The position numbers and the translations under genes are program-made. This document shows positions 16,805-24,626 of a stretch of 64,000 bases of DNA, piece by piece (position 1 is the stretch's first letter; each line of letters starts with the position of its first letter). The stretch covers positions 310,001-374,000 of the forward strand of contig OZ241910.1 of assembly GCA_965203755.1 (NCBI GenBank), given 5' to 3'. Source of the DNA: UBA6055 sp965203755. GTDB lineage: Bacteria; Chloroflexota; Anaerolineae; Aggregatilineales; Phototrophicaceae. The notes below the pieces were generated by a model. It worked only from the letters and a program-made list of their open reading frames with translations, ran no database searches and was not told where the DNA came from.

Positions 16805-18817
16805 ATGCTGAACGCAGCCGAGAAAATGAAGTCCATTGGCGAGCCGGTCAGGAATACCCGTTCACAATCGGCGATATTTGGCAGCGCCGGGGGATTGGCA
16901 CAATCGATTGCGGCGCCGGATCGCTTCCGCATCAGCGTCTATCCAATCGTCTGCGCCGATATGGCTGATGCCGCCATGGGGATTGCATCCTGCCTGTCTT
17001 ATTTATTGGAACAGTACCGCGGCATCAAGGTTTATCGCTGTTTTGCGAAAATTGACCCCAACGATGACGGTACAGAAATCACGGCGGCCGACTATCAATT
17101 CTCGATTGCCGATTGGGAATTTGAAGGGCTTGACGATAACGCCGCCCTTTGGGGGAAGCTGGAGAAAACCGACGCCGGTTTTCGGCTGCGATTCTTCATG
17201 GATTTGAGCTTGCTCGGCAATGATGATATCGTCAAACTCGCATTTGATTTTAGAGCGCTGCATGAGCTCATCAATTCGCTGCCGCGCGTCGCCGCCGAAA
17301 TCGTTGAGCGCGTATCGGGTGGAGCTTCCCATCAGCTTATCATCCATTATCCGGCGCTTGCCGGCGATTCTGCTGAAATCGACGCGCTGCTGGAAATCGT
17401 CTTCGAATGGAATCTGGATTTGTACCTGCACTTATGGGACGCGGATTGGGACGATGATGATGTTTTGGCGCAATTCAATGACATTATCAGTATATTTGAC
17501 CGACTGCAAAACGGCTTTGCATTTTGGTGTCTGGGCATGATGGCGAAGCAGGTAATGCAAATCGGGCTGGATGCCATCGGGAATGTCATTGTTCCGCTTC
17601 TGAATCAGCCCCTAGATGCCAAGCGCCAATATCCCCACGGAGCAGCTGCTTTGGCGGTCGGTTTGGCGGCATCGGGATATGCCGACCGGGCAATTCAGCT
17701 ATTGGAACAGTATCCACTGACTGATGCCAGTATTGGGAACGCGCTGATTGACCTTTATCTCGGCACCGGTCAAACCGCCGCCGCCATTGACGCCAATCAG
17801 CGGGCTTTGGAAAACGGTCTTGAGCATCCAGCCCTGTATTGGCGTTATGCACAAATGCTGATGATGTCCGAAACCCATGACTGGTTTATTGAAGATGTCA
17901 TCTTGATTGATCCAGATGAGGTTGACGCGCAAGAGCAAATCACCTTTGAAATCATTCATTCATTAAAAAGACTGTTAGCGCTTCAGCCCAAGAACCTAAG
18001 TGCATTGCAGCTGGCATTAAGCTGCATGATTGAGGTTGATGATGAAGAATTGTGGGAGTATTTTGCCAGGCTGGTGCAAAATGACCGCGCCGACCTGGTC
18101 GTCAGCGACATTATTGAACGCCTTATCGACATTGAAGACCTTGAACCCGCTTATGAAATACTTCAGGACTTTATCAGTAGGAATCCTGCTGAACCCTATT
18201 TCTATGTTTATTTGGCGCAGCTTGCCCTTGTTGATGAAAACAGCGACCTCGCCAAAGCCAGCATCGCATCCGGACGTCAATCCCTCGCGCAGCCCGACCA
18301 TGACTTGGAATTAGAGCTTCAGCGTCTTGAACTGTCGGCGGCGCTGCCAGATTTCGAGCAGAGGTTTGCCGAAATCAAGGTGATGCTGGATGCAAAACGC
18401 AATGTTTCGGACCAAGATGTCGAATTTTTGGAAGAAGCGCTTGAAACCGCGCCGCTTGTCATTGACCTGTATATTGTTTTGTCCCGCTGTTACCGCAGCT
18501 GGAACGACATTGAAGCTGCCTATGAGGTGCTGACTGATGCCGAACAGGCAGCCGGTGAGCATCCGCGAATTGTACAGGGCATGGTCGAGATATTATGGCG
18601 CAAAAATCAGCATGACCAGGCTGTCGAAAAACTGAATTCGGCTTTGCAGAGCTTCCCCAATGACATTTATCTGCTGGCGCAGATGGCGAATTATTTGATT
18701 GAAAATGAACAGCTGGACGATTCCAGGCAGTATATTGAACGCGCCGAAAGCATCGCGCCATCACATGGCGAGGTATGGAAACTGCGTCAGCTGATCGCCC
18801 GCAAGCTGGCGGACTGA
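16805..18817 (+). CDS. Large tetratricopeptide-repeat protein
   Basis: This soluble protein has about 670 residues from the ATG at 16805 (preceded by TTGGAGTC). An N-terminal region (1-190) is beta-rich with an acidic stretch (WDADWDDDDVLAQF near 215). From about residue 270 to the end it is a series of helical TPR-like repeats, for example YWRYAQMLMMSETHDW, AYEILQDFISRNPAEPYFYVYLAQLAL and WKLRQLIARKLAD. TPR arrays mediate protein contacts; no enzymatic domain is evident. The open frame extends upstream to 16721 from a TTG directly after the SH3 gene, but the later ATG is preferred. Function is unknown. Confidence 0.82.
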   Translation: MLNAAEKMKSIGEPVRNTRSQSAIFGSAGGLAQSIAAPDRFRISVYPIVCADMADAAMGIASCLSYLLEQYRGIKVYRCFAKIDPNDDGTEITAADYQFSIADWEFEGLDDNAALWGKLEKTDAGFRLRFFMDLSLLGNDDIVKLAFDFRALHELINSLPRVAAEIVERVSGGASHQLIIHYPALAGDSAEIDALLEIVFEWNLDLYLHLWDADWDDDDVLAQFNDIISIFDRLQNGFAFWCLGMMAKQVMQIGLDAIGNVIVPLLNQPLDAKRQYPHGAAALAVGLAASGYADRAIQLLEQYPLTDASIGNALIDLYLGTGQTAAAIDANQRALENGLEHPALYWRYAQMLMMSETHDWFIEDVILIDPDEVDAQEQITFEIIHSLKRLLALQPKNLSALQLALSCMIEVDDEELWEYFARLVQNDRADLVVSDIIERLIDIEDLEPAYEILQDFISRNPAEPYFYVYLAQLALVDENSDLAKASIASGRQSLAQPDHDLELELQRLELSAALPDFEQRFAEIKVMLDAKRNVSDQDVEFLEEALETAPLVIDLYIVLSRCYRSWNDIEAAYEVLTDAEQAAGEHPRIVQGMVEILWRKNQHDQAVEKLNSALQSFPNDIYLLAQMANYLIENEQLDDSRQYIERAESIAPSHGEVWKLRQLIARKLAD

Positions 18818-18888
18818 TGTCGTCAGGAAGCGCGATTTTTTGACTGTGATTTGCGTTCGGACTGGACTGGCGGGGATGTGGTAGGGGG

Positions 18889-20052
18889 TCATGGTTGGGG
18901 ATTTTCGGTGACCTCTACAATCGCCTTAAGATCAACTATATGACGTTGAGTGAAACGAATTTTCTTTTGCTCACCGCATAGTCGAATTTTCAAATAGTGA
19001 TGCTCGCCACTTTGATAGGATTTAATCTGGTCAAGGATATCCGGAGCTTTAATCGCACCGTGTAGAAACTGAGCAGCATGATTGGCGCACAGACAAAGTA
19101 CATTCGACGGATCATCAAGCCATCCAGCTTTTGTACGTCGTACAATATAAATACCTTCAAAGTATGGGTTACCATCCCACTTTGGGAAAGTAGAGTCACA
19201 AATCTGACAGCGGCCGGCGTACTCTTGTTTCAAGAATTCTCGTGTCGCTGGATCTTTGCCTTCCCATTTTCGTGATTTCTTTAGTTTGAAACGCGTTTCT
19301 TTATTGGATTCATTCCTGATAGCTTCTACGATCTGTTCCTTTTTTTGTTTGAACCTGTGATCAGGATTCTGCAACGGTCTAGGTGCGGGGGCAGGATCAC
19401 ATAACTGTATTTTACCGTGGCGATTAAAGGCACCGTACAAGCCATCGGGAAAAACCACCCCATCAGTTTCGTCTTCATCTTCCGGTGGACTTGGCAAATT
19501 ATCTGGACCACTTGGATCAAGGTCATTATCCTCTTGCCTTCCATCACTTAAGGCCGAGTTATTTTCCTCTATACTTCCACCTGGTTCTGGTCTGGGTTCA
19601 TCTGTATTGCCGCCGGCAGGATCTTCAGTAGTAGGAGGAGGTGTAGGTTCAGGTGATTCGGGCGGTTCGGATGGTTCTATCCTTCTTTTCTTTCCTTCGC
19701 CATCCCCCGGAGATGGATAATTAGTTTTTGGATTTGGCAACTCGGGTTGATTTTCTTTAGCTTCTTTGACCAATTCATCTTTGCTTTCACCAGCGCGCAA
19801 CCGTTGGAATCGACACCATGTGCCAGTGTGTTCAAGCAACCTGCGTACAGCATCGCTGGGCTGTGCGCCAACACTAAGCCAATACAAGGCGCGGGCTTCA
19901 TCAATGACTTCGGTAGCTGGACGAGTGCGCGGATTGTAGTAACCGATACTCTCCAGATAACTCCCATTACGCGCCTTGCGTTGATCTGTCACAACAACGC
20001 GGTATGTGGGTTGACCTTTTAATCCTTGACGGCGTAAGCGAATACGAACCAT
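18889..20052 (-). CDS. Ribosomal protein S16 fused to an HNH-like zinc domain
   Basis: The 387-residue product has three parts. Residues 1-121 are an intact S16, identical to the housekeeping S16 at about 105 of 121 positions, including its lineage-specific tail. Residues 122-200 are a linker rich in Pro, Glu, Asp and Ser. Residues 235-387 form a basic region and an HNH-like zinc domain: CQIC (282-285), YFEGIYIV (297-304), DDPSNVLCLCANH (313-325). The CxxC/CxxH zinc ligands and Asn317 are kept, but the His that acts as base in the usual YFEAHHI-type motif is replaced (Ile301-Tyr302). The start at 20052 has AGGAGAAGACAA, as in rpsP. An in-frame ATG at 20139 overlaps the helicase stop (ATGA) and would add 29 very basic residues. 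The same-strand helicase precedes it. Function is unknown; a nuclease-like effector or a catalytically dead DNA/RNA binder is possible. Confidence 0.85.
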   Translation of the reverse strand: MVRIRLRRQGLKGQPTYRVVVTDQRKARNGSYLESIGYYNPRTRPATEVIDEARALYWLSVGAQPSDAVRRLLEHTGTWCRFQRLRAGESKDELVKEAKENQPELPNPKTNYPSPGDGEGKKRRIEPSEPPESPEPTPPPTTEDPAGGNTDEPRPEPGGSIEENNSALSDGRQEDNDLDPSGPDNLPSPPEDEDETDGVVFPDGLYGAFNRHGKIQLCDPAPAPRPLQNPDHRFKQKKEQIVEAIRNESNKETRFKLKKSRKWEGKDPATREFLKQEYAGRCQICDSTFPKWDGNPYFEGIYIVRRTKAGWLDDPSNVLCLCANHAAQFLHGAIKAPDILDQIKSYQSGEHHYLKIRLCGEQKKIRFTQRHIVDLKAIVEVTENPQP

Positions 20053-20087
20053 ATTTTGTCTTCTCCTAAAATATCTGCTTACAAATT
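19690..20087 (-). repeat. Duplicated ffh-rpsP junction segment, copy B
   Basis: Read on the minus strand: AATTTGTAAGC (20087-20077), a 9-base spacer, AGGAGAAGACAA, three bases, then 121 codons of S16. This matches copy A at 1356-1752 in order and spacing. In the first 77 codons I count 32 synonymous and 7 replacement codon differences. Confidence 0.85.
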
Positions 20088-20135
20088 TACGCAGGAGTCG
20101 CTTAGCCTTGCCAATGAAAGTAGTAATAGGCACCG

Positions 20136-23100
20136 TCATTCCCTTTGGACTTGCAGAATTCCCATCGCTATTCGATCACTCACAATATCACTATCACGTT
20201 TCAATTCTATTTCATCTTTTTTGTGTTCAAAATCAGACTCGATACGGCTCTTTTGGGCTTGCTTCATCCGCTGAATCCGTTCATCCGTATTTCGCTTCAA
20301 CTCTTCTGCAACACGGGCAAGCTGATTACGATAGTAACCTTCCAAAGTGGCCAGTCGGCGTGCAAGTAGATGTTTATTGCGTTGATTGAGTTGCTGAACT
20401 GCCTTCAATCGCTCTTCGTTCGCGACCTCTTCAACTGCATTTATACACTGCTGAAGATTGGCTTTTGTTGTGAATGGGATCTGTTGAATGTCTGAAGCAT
20501 GTTCAAACAAACCAAGCAAGTTCGCAGATACATCTTCTGACAGCTTATTTTGGTCTATATCCCAAGCAAATGCCTTAAGTTTGACCTCAGACTGTACTCC
20601 AACAGTTTCCCAAAGATAAAGGATGAAAAAATGCCATCCAACTGTGAGCGTAGAATGTCGAACTCGCAGCCTTGCTCCAAGAGGAGTCAGTACATCTTTT
20701 TTCCAATAGGCTGCGGCGGCCTTAGCGAGAGGATGTACGGGTGTGATAAACGTAGTATCTCGATGCTCTAATGCCGTTTCTTGGTCATAAGTAATCGAGA
20801 GCGTTGATTTGTTCCCATTCAGCCAACGCTTGAATTTAACTGTAGAACGGTCATATCGATTTTGAACAGAAGCGTTATCTGAGATGACAGACCTGGCTTC
20901 CTTGTTCAAGCGGAGTCGATGATGTCTTCCAGGTTTCTGACGATCTGGCATAATCTTTCCGCCGATCTTGTCCTGTTCAACATACAAGTTCACCATTTGA
21001 GCTAGGTCATTTTGTGCGACAAATCGACCTTCGCCAATTAGTGTATCAATCTCTTCTGTAAAAGCTCGATCCAATCCCAGCAATGATTCGCTTTCCTCTT
21101 CCAGCCTCCGCTGTTCATCTGCCCATCTTATCGCATTATCAGCCACTTGCCGGGCTTCCTCGTCAGCCTGTTCAAGTGTAAGAGTAGGATTATAGACAAC
21201 CCGATTTAAATCCTTAACAATCCTCTCTAGAACTTCTTCCATATCACCAATAGTGTTGCGGAATATATCCAATCGCTCATAACAGCGGGCAAAGATGCGT
21301 TCCTCTACGGTTCCCGGCGTAATGAAGTTATAGATCGACACTTTTTTACTCTTCTGTCCAAACCTGTCAATACGACCGATTCGCTGCTCAATCCGCATTG
21401 GATTCCAAGGTATGTCATAGTTCACAAGACAATCGCAGAATTCATAATCCAGTCCCTCACAACCAACTTCAGATGATAACAAAATATCAATGGCTTCTGG
21501 ATCTTCGTTGGGTGAGCGAAAACGCTTTCTTAATTTGTGTCGATCCTCCTCCTGTGTCTTTCCAGTGATAAGGCTGACTCGGTAGCCTGCCCGCGAGAGT
21601 TCCTTTTCAAGATATGTCAAAGTGTGCAGGAAGTAAGAAAACACAAGCACTTTTTTAGGTGTGCTGATTTCAAGAACGTCGCTTATGATTTCAGTTAATT
21701 TTTTGAGTTTTGGATCATCATCAGAGGGGATATTATCCGCTTGATTACGTAAGCCGCGCGCCATATCAACAAGAGATGACGGCAGTTTCGGAGTATCTTC
21801 ATCAAGTTCCAAATCATCTGTAACTTCTTCTGAAGAAAATCGCCCTGTTCTGATGAAATTATCCAGCATTGGGATTAATGCGGGCAAACAACTTGAGGCT
21901 TGACGCTCTACTGTATTCGTTATCAGACGAATAACGCGTTCATCATATTTCAAATTTAGAACTTGACGGCGGAAATCAATAAGCGCCTCATAAAATTCTT
22001 TCTGTGGCTGCGTAAATGGAACTTCAACGGTATGTGGTTCACGAGTGGTAAATTGAAATTGCTGAATATCTCGCCGCCGTGTGCGATTTATCAAATGGGA
22101 TAAAGGAAGCAACTCTTCCAAATCCCTTAAGAGCCGGATTCTCTCTTCTTCGTCAATCTTGCCTTGACGCGGAGAAAGCCTTTCAGTCCATTCGACTGCT
22201 ATTGGATCATTTCGTAAGACTTGTTTTCCCCATACTGTATCCATTGCCTTTTTGATTGCGGACAAACTTTCACTCTGCCAGTTCTGTTCGGGAGAGCGTG
22301 TGCGAATATAACGCATAGAATCGATTAGATGGGAGTTTGGCTCCATCATTTGCTGGAAAACAGTAAAATCCGGCAACACGTCGGGGCGCAGCAAATTTAG
22401 TAATGTATGCAGATTTTTTGAGCCTAAGTGAACTGGTGTTGCCGTCAATAAGATAACTGCTTCGCTTTCCTTACACAAGAATTGTGCTATCTCATGGGAA
22501 TAGGTATCTGGATTTCGCAGGTGATGGGCTTCGTCAAATATCACAAGGCTGAAATGTGGAGGGGGATTCAAATCTTTCAAACCACGAGGAAGCTGATTAA
22601 GGTTCTTTTTCTTGAGAATCTTTTGCTTTCTCTCCCGTTTCTTCTGACGCTCGATATGACGCTCGATTGAAATGTATTGAGCGTTTTGCAACAATTCAAG
22701 ATGTACAATCGATCTCGCATATTGTGAAGGCCATACTCCATCTAGGTTGGTCTCTTTGATGCAGTATTGCAGGATCTCGGGGCTTAATGGACGGAAGTCT
22801 TCATCAAAGCGTTCCATCTCAAATTTCCACTTCGAAACCAATGCTTTAGGACAAACGATCAAGACATTTTCAACTTCTTGTCTCGCTTGAAGCTCCCGTA
22901 AGATGAGACCGGCCTCAATTGTTTTGCCAACCCCTACTTCATCAGCAATAAGTAGTCTTGGTTGATCTGCGCGTAAGAAACGCAGCAACGGTTTGAATTG
23001 GAACGGGATATGTTGAATACGCGCGGCATAAAGGGAATAAAGACTGTCCGTTTGGGGATTGGACAAGCGCGCCGCTGTAATTCTCGCTCGAAACTCATCT

Positions 23101-23321
23101 GAAGACGATAAATCACCTTGAAGAAGCGTACTTGCAAGATCTGAGATGGCGCGTGTCGGAGCCAGAACAAGCTGATCTTCAAAATACTCTCCAACATCTC
23201 CAGATGAATGAAAAACTCGATATCTTCTGACTCCGCCAATAGAGGGAAGTTCTTCAATGATTGCTCCTTGACGGCTGGTATCGGCGCGCAACTGTACAAT
23301 CTGACCAGTGTTATAGGTCAT
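20136..23321 (-). CDS. SNF2/RapA-type DEAH helicase
   Basis: This superfamily 2 DNA-dependent ATPase has 1061 residues from the ATG at 23321. The motifs are complete: an N-terminal SH3/Tudor-like segment (QIVQLRADTSRQGAIIEEL, as in RapA), Walker A DEVGVGKT (127-134), DEAH (263-266), LLTATP (291-296), SSEVGCEGLD (616-625) and RIGRIDRFGQ (647-656). A helical, coiled-coil-rich C-terminal region of about 370 residues follows. An upstream ATG at 23378 lies inside tRNA-Glu and is rejected. RapA recycles RNA polymerase, but related stand-alone SNF2 proteins occur in defence systems; the partner gene here (S16-HNH fusion, ATGA overlap) and the AT-rich composition favour an accessory role. Which known system, if any, is not clear. 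Confidence 0.92.
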   Translation of the reverse strand: MTYNTGQIVQLRADTSRQGAIIEELPSIGGVRRYRVFHSSGDVGEYFEDQLVLAPTRAISDLASTLLQGDLSSSDEFRARITAARLSNPQTDSLYSLYAARIQHIPFQFKPLLRFLRADQPRLLIADEVGVGKTIEAGLILRELQARQEVENVLIVCPKALVSKWKFEMERFDEDFRPLSPEILQYCIKETNLDGVWPSQYARSIVHLELLQNAQYISIERHIERQKKRERKQKILKKKNLNQLPRGLKDLNPPPHFSLVIFDEAHHLRNPDTYSHEIAQFLCKESEAVILLTATPVHLGSKNLHTLLNLLRPDVLPDFTVFQQMMEPNSHLIDSMRYIRTRSPEQNWQSESLSAIKKAMDTVWGKQVLRNDPIAVEWTERLSPRQGKIDEEERIRLLRDLEELLPLSHLINRTRRRDIQQFQFTTREPHTVEVPFTQPQKEFYEALIDFRRQVLNLKYDERVIRLITNTVERQASSCLPALIPMLDNFIRTGRFSSEEVTDDLELDEDTPKLPSSLVDMARGLRNQADNIPSDDDPKLKKLTEIISDVLEISTPKKVLVFSYFLHTLTYLEKELSRAGYRVSLITGKTQEEDRHKLRKRFRSPNEDPEAIDILLSSEVGCEGLDYEFCDCLVNYDIPWNPMRIEQRIGRIDRFGQKSKKVSIYNFITPGTVEERIFARCYERLDIFRNTIGDMEEVLERIVKDLNRVVYNPTLTLEQADEEARQVADNAIRWADEQRRLEEESESLLGLDRAFTEEIDTLIGEGRFVAQNDLAQMVNLYVEQDKIGGKIMPDRQKPGRHHRLRLNKEARSVISDNASVQNRYDRSTVKFKRWLNGNKSTLSITYDQETALEHRDTTFITPVHPLAKAAAAYWKKDVLTPLGARLRVRHSTLTVGWHFFILYLWETVGVQSEVKLKAFAWDIDQNKLSEDVSANLLGLFEHASDIQQIPFTTKANLQQCINAVEEVANEERLKAVQQLNQRNKHLLARRLATLEGYYRNQLARVAEELKRNTDERIQRMKQAQKSRIESDFEHKKDEIELKRDSDIVSDRIAMGILQVQRE

Positions 23322-23370
23322 CTCGCTTAAAGCCTTTCTCCAAATAAGGAACAAGCTAATATATCGTGTA

Positions 23371-23443
23371 TGCCCCATAGGAGACTCGAACTCCTGTTTT
23401 TGCCTTGAGAGGGCAACGTCCTAGGCCGCTAGACGAATGGGGC
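23371..23443 (-). tRNA. tRNA-Glu (anticodon CTC)
   Basis: On the minus strand a complete cloverleaf runs from GCCCCAT to ATGGGGC plus discriminator A. The anticodon loop CTCTCAA gives CTC, closed by TTGCC/GGCAA. The T arm reads GGAG-TTCGAGT-CTCC. CCA is not encoded. It sits 34 bases after trpS on the same strand and 49 bases before the helicase start. Confidence 0.94.
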
Positions 23444-23477
23444 TTGTGCAGAATGCTACTCAAAATGGCGGGCGCGG

Positions 23478-24497
23478 TCAAGATGGAGCAAGAAGGCCGA
23501 TCCTTTCCTGCGCCAGCTTGAGCGTCGCTTCGGCTACCGCGCCGGCTTTGTCGCGGCCGCGCTTTAAGACCGAATCCAAATAGCCGGCTTCGTTCATCAG
23601 TTGGTTGTAATGCTCTTGCAGCGGCGCCAACGTCGAAATGACGCACTCAAGGACCGCCTTTTTCAAGTCGCCATATCCTTTGCCAGCGAAATACGACTCA
23701 ATCTCGGCGGCGGTTTCATTGGTGATTGCCTGATAGATCGTCAGCAGATTGTTGATGCCGGCGCGTTCGGGATCATCGCTGAATCGGATTTCCCGATGCG
23801 AATCGGTCACGGCGCGCATGATTTTCCGCTTGATGCGCGGCGGGCTGTCCAGCAAAAAGACGGCGTGATTATCCGAATCATCGCTCTTGGACATCTTAGC
23901 GGTGGGATTGTCCAGCCCCATGATGCGGGCGCCGGCTTTGGGCGTCATCACCTGCGGTATAGTGAAGGTATCGCCATAAAGATGATTAAAACGTTGGGCA
24001 AGGTCGCGGGTGAACTCCAAGTGCTGGCGCTGGTCATCGCCAACCGGCACTAAATCGGCGTGATAGAGCAGGATGTCGGCCGCCATCAGCGACGGATAAT
24101 TGAGCAGCCCGGCGCCAATCGATTCCTGCGTCTGTCGGGCAGATTTATCTTTGAACTGCGTCATGCGTTGCAGCCAGCCCACAGGCGCCAAACAGGTCAG
24201 CAGCCAGGCCAGTTCAGAATGCGCCGGGATATGCGACTGAACAAATATCGTCGATGCTTCGGGGTCGATGCCGGCGGCGATATAGATGGCAGCGCTCTCG
24301 CGTGTTTTCCGCCGCAATTCCTCGGGGTCTTGAGGCGCTGTGATGGCATGCAAATCGACGACGCAGTAAAAACTGTCATAATCGTACTGCACCGCGGCCC
24401 ACTGCTTTAAGGCGCCGAGATAATTGCCGATGGTCAAATCGCCGGAAGGCTGAATGCCCGATAATACGCGCGGCTGCTTGCTTGCGGATTCTGTCAT
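23478..24497 (-). CDS. trpS: Tryptophanyl-tRNA synthetase
   Basis: This class I synthetase charges tRNA-Trp. The start at 24497 (MTESASKQPRVLSGIQPSG) gives 339 residues; eight extra residues are open upstream. The HIGH-equivalent lies in GDLTIGNYLGAL and the KMSKS loop reads AKMSKSDDSDN. Length and order are normal. It is followed on the same strand by tRNA-Glu and then the island. Confidence 0.96.
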   Translation of the reverse strand: MTESASKQPRVLSGIQPSGDLTIGNYLGALKQWAAVQYDYDSFYCVVDLHAITAPQDPEELRRKTRESAAIYIAAGIDPEASTIFVQSHIPAHSELAWLLTCLAPVGWLQRMTQFKDKSARQTQESIGAGLLNYPSLMAADILLYHADLVPVGDDQRQHLEFTRDLAQRFNHLYGDTFTIPQVMTPKAGARIMGLDNPTAKMSKSDDSDNHAVFLLDSPPRIKRKIMRAVTDSHREIRFSDDPERAGINNLLTIYQAITNETAAEIESYFAGKGYGDLKKAVLECVISTLAPLQEHYNQLMNEAGYLDSVLKRGRDKAGAVAEATLKLAQERIGLLAPS

Positions 24498-24626
24498 AAC
24501 GATACCAAGCCCTTGCATCATTCAATAAGCCGTTCAGATTCTAGCATTTCGCTCGGCGCCATTCAACCGCAAAGTCCACCTACTCTGGTCGGCAAAATGA
24601 GGGCGGTTTTTACAGCTTAGCGCGCA

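Larger units (their letters stand above)
18818..23370 (-). other. AT-rich two-gene island beside tRNA-Glu
   Basis: The interval between the TPR gene and tRNA-Glu(CTC) holds only the SNF2 helicase and the S16-HNH fusion gene. Hand counts of two 60-base lines in the helicase (21001, 22501) give 25 and 27 G+C, against 38 in a line of trpS (24001). The tRNA 3' end points into the island, the classic side for integration. I found no integrase and no direct repeat of the tRNA end at the far side, so mobility is inferred from composition and position only. Confidence 0.6.

Noticed and set aside
18889..20139. The S16-HNH fusion as an assembly chimaera with the rpsP locus
   Set aside because: The two S16 copies differ at 39 of the first 77 codons, mostly synonymously, so the second copy is not a misplaced read stretch of the first.
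20136..23321. Assignment of the helicase pair to DISARM or BREX
   Set aside because: No methyltransferase, drmA/drmB-like, PglX or PglZ gene is present in the island or its flanks, so only a general SNF2 call is supported.
23322..23378. Upstream ATG at 23378 as the helicase start
   Set aside because: It lies inside tRNA-Glu; the ATG at 23321 gives a normal N-terminus.
18818..23443. Direct repeat of the tRNA-Glu 3' end (attachment site) at the far end of the island
   Set aside because: I scanned 18818-18900 on both strands for the tRNA 3' sequence and saw no convincing copy; no integrase gene is present.
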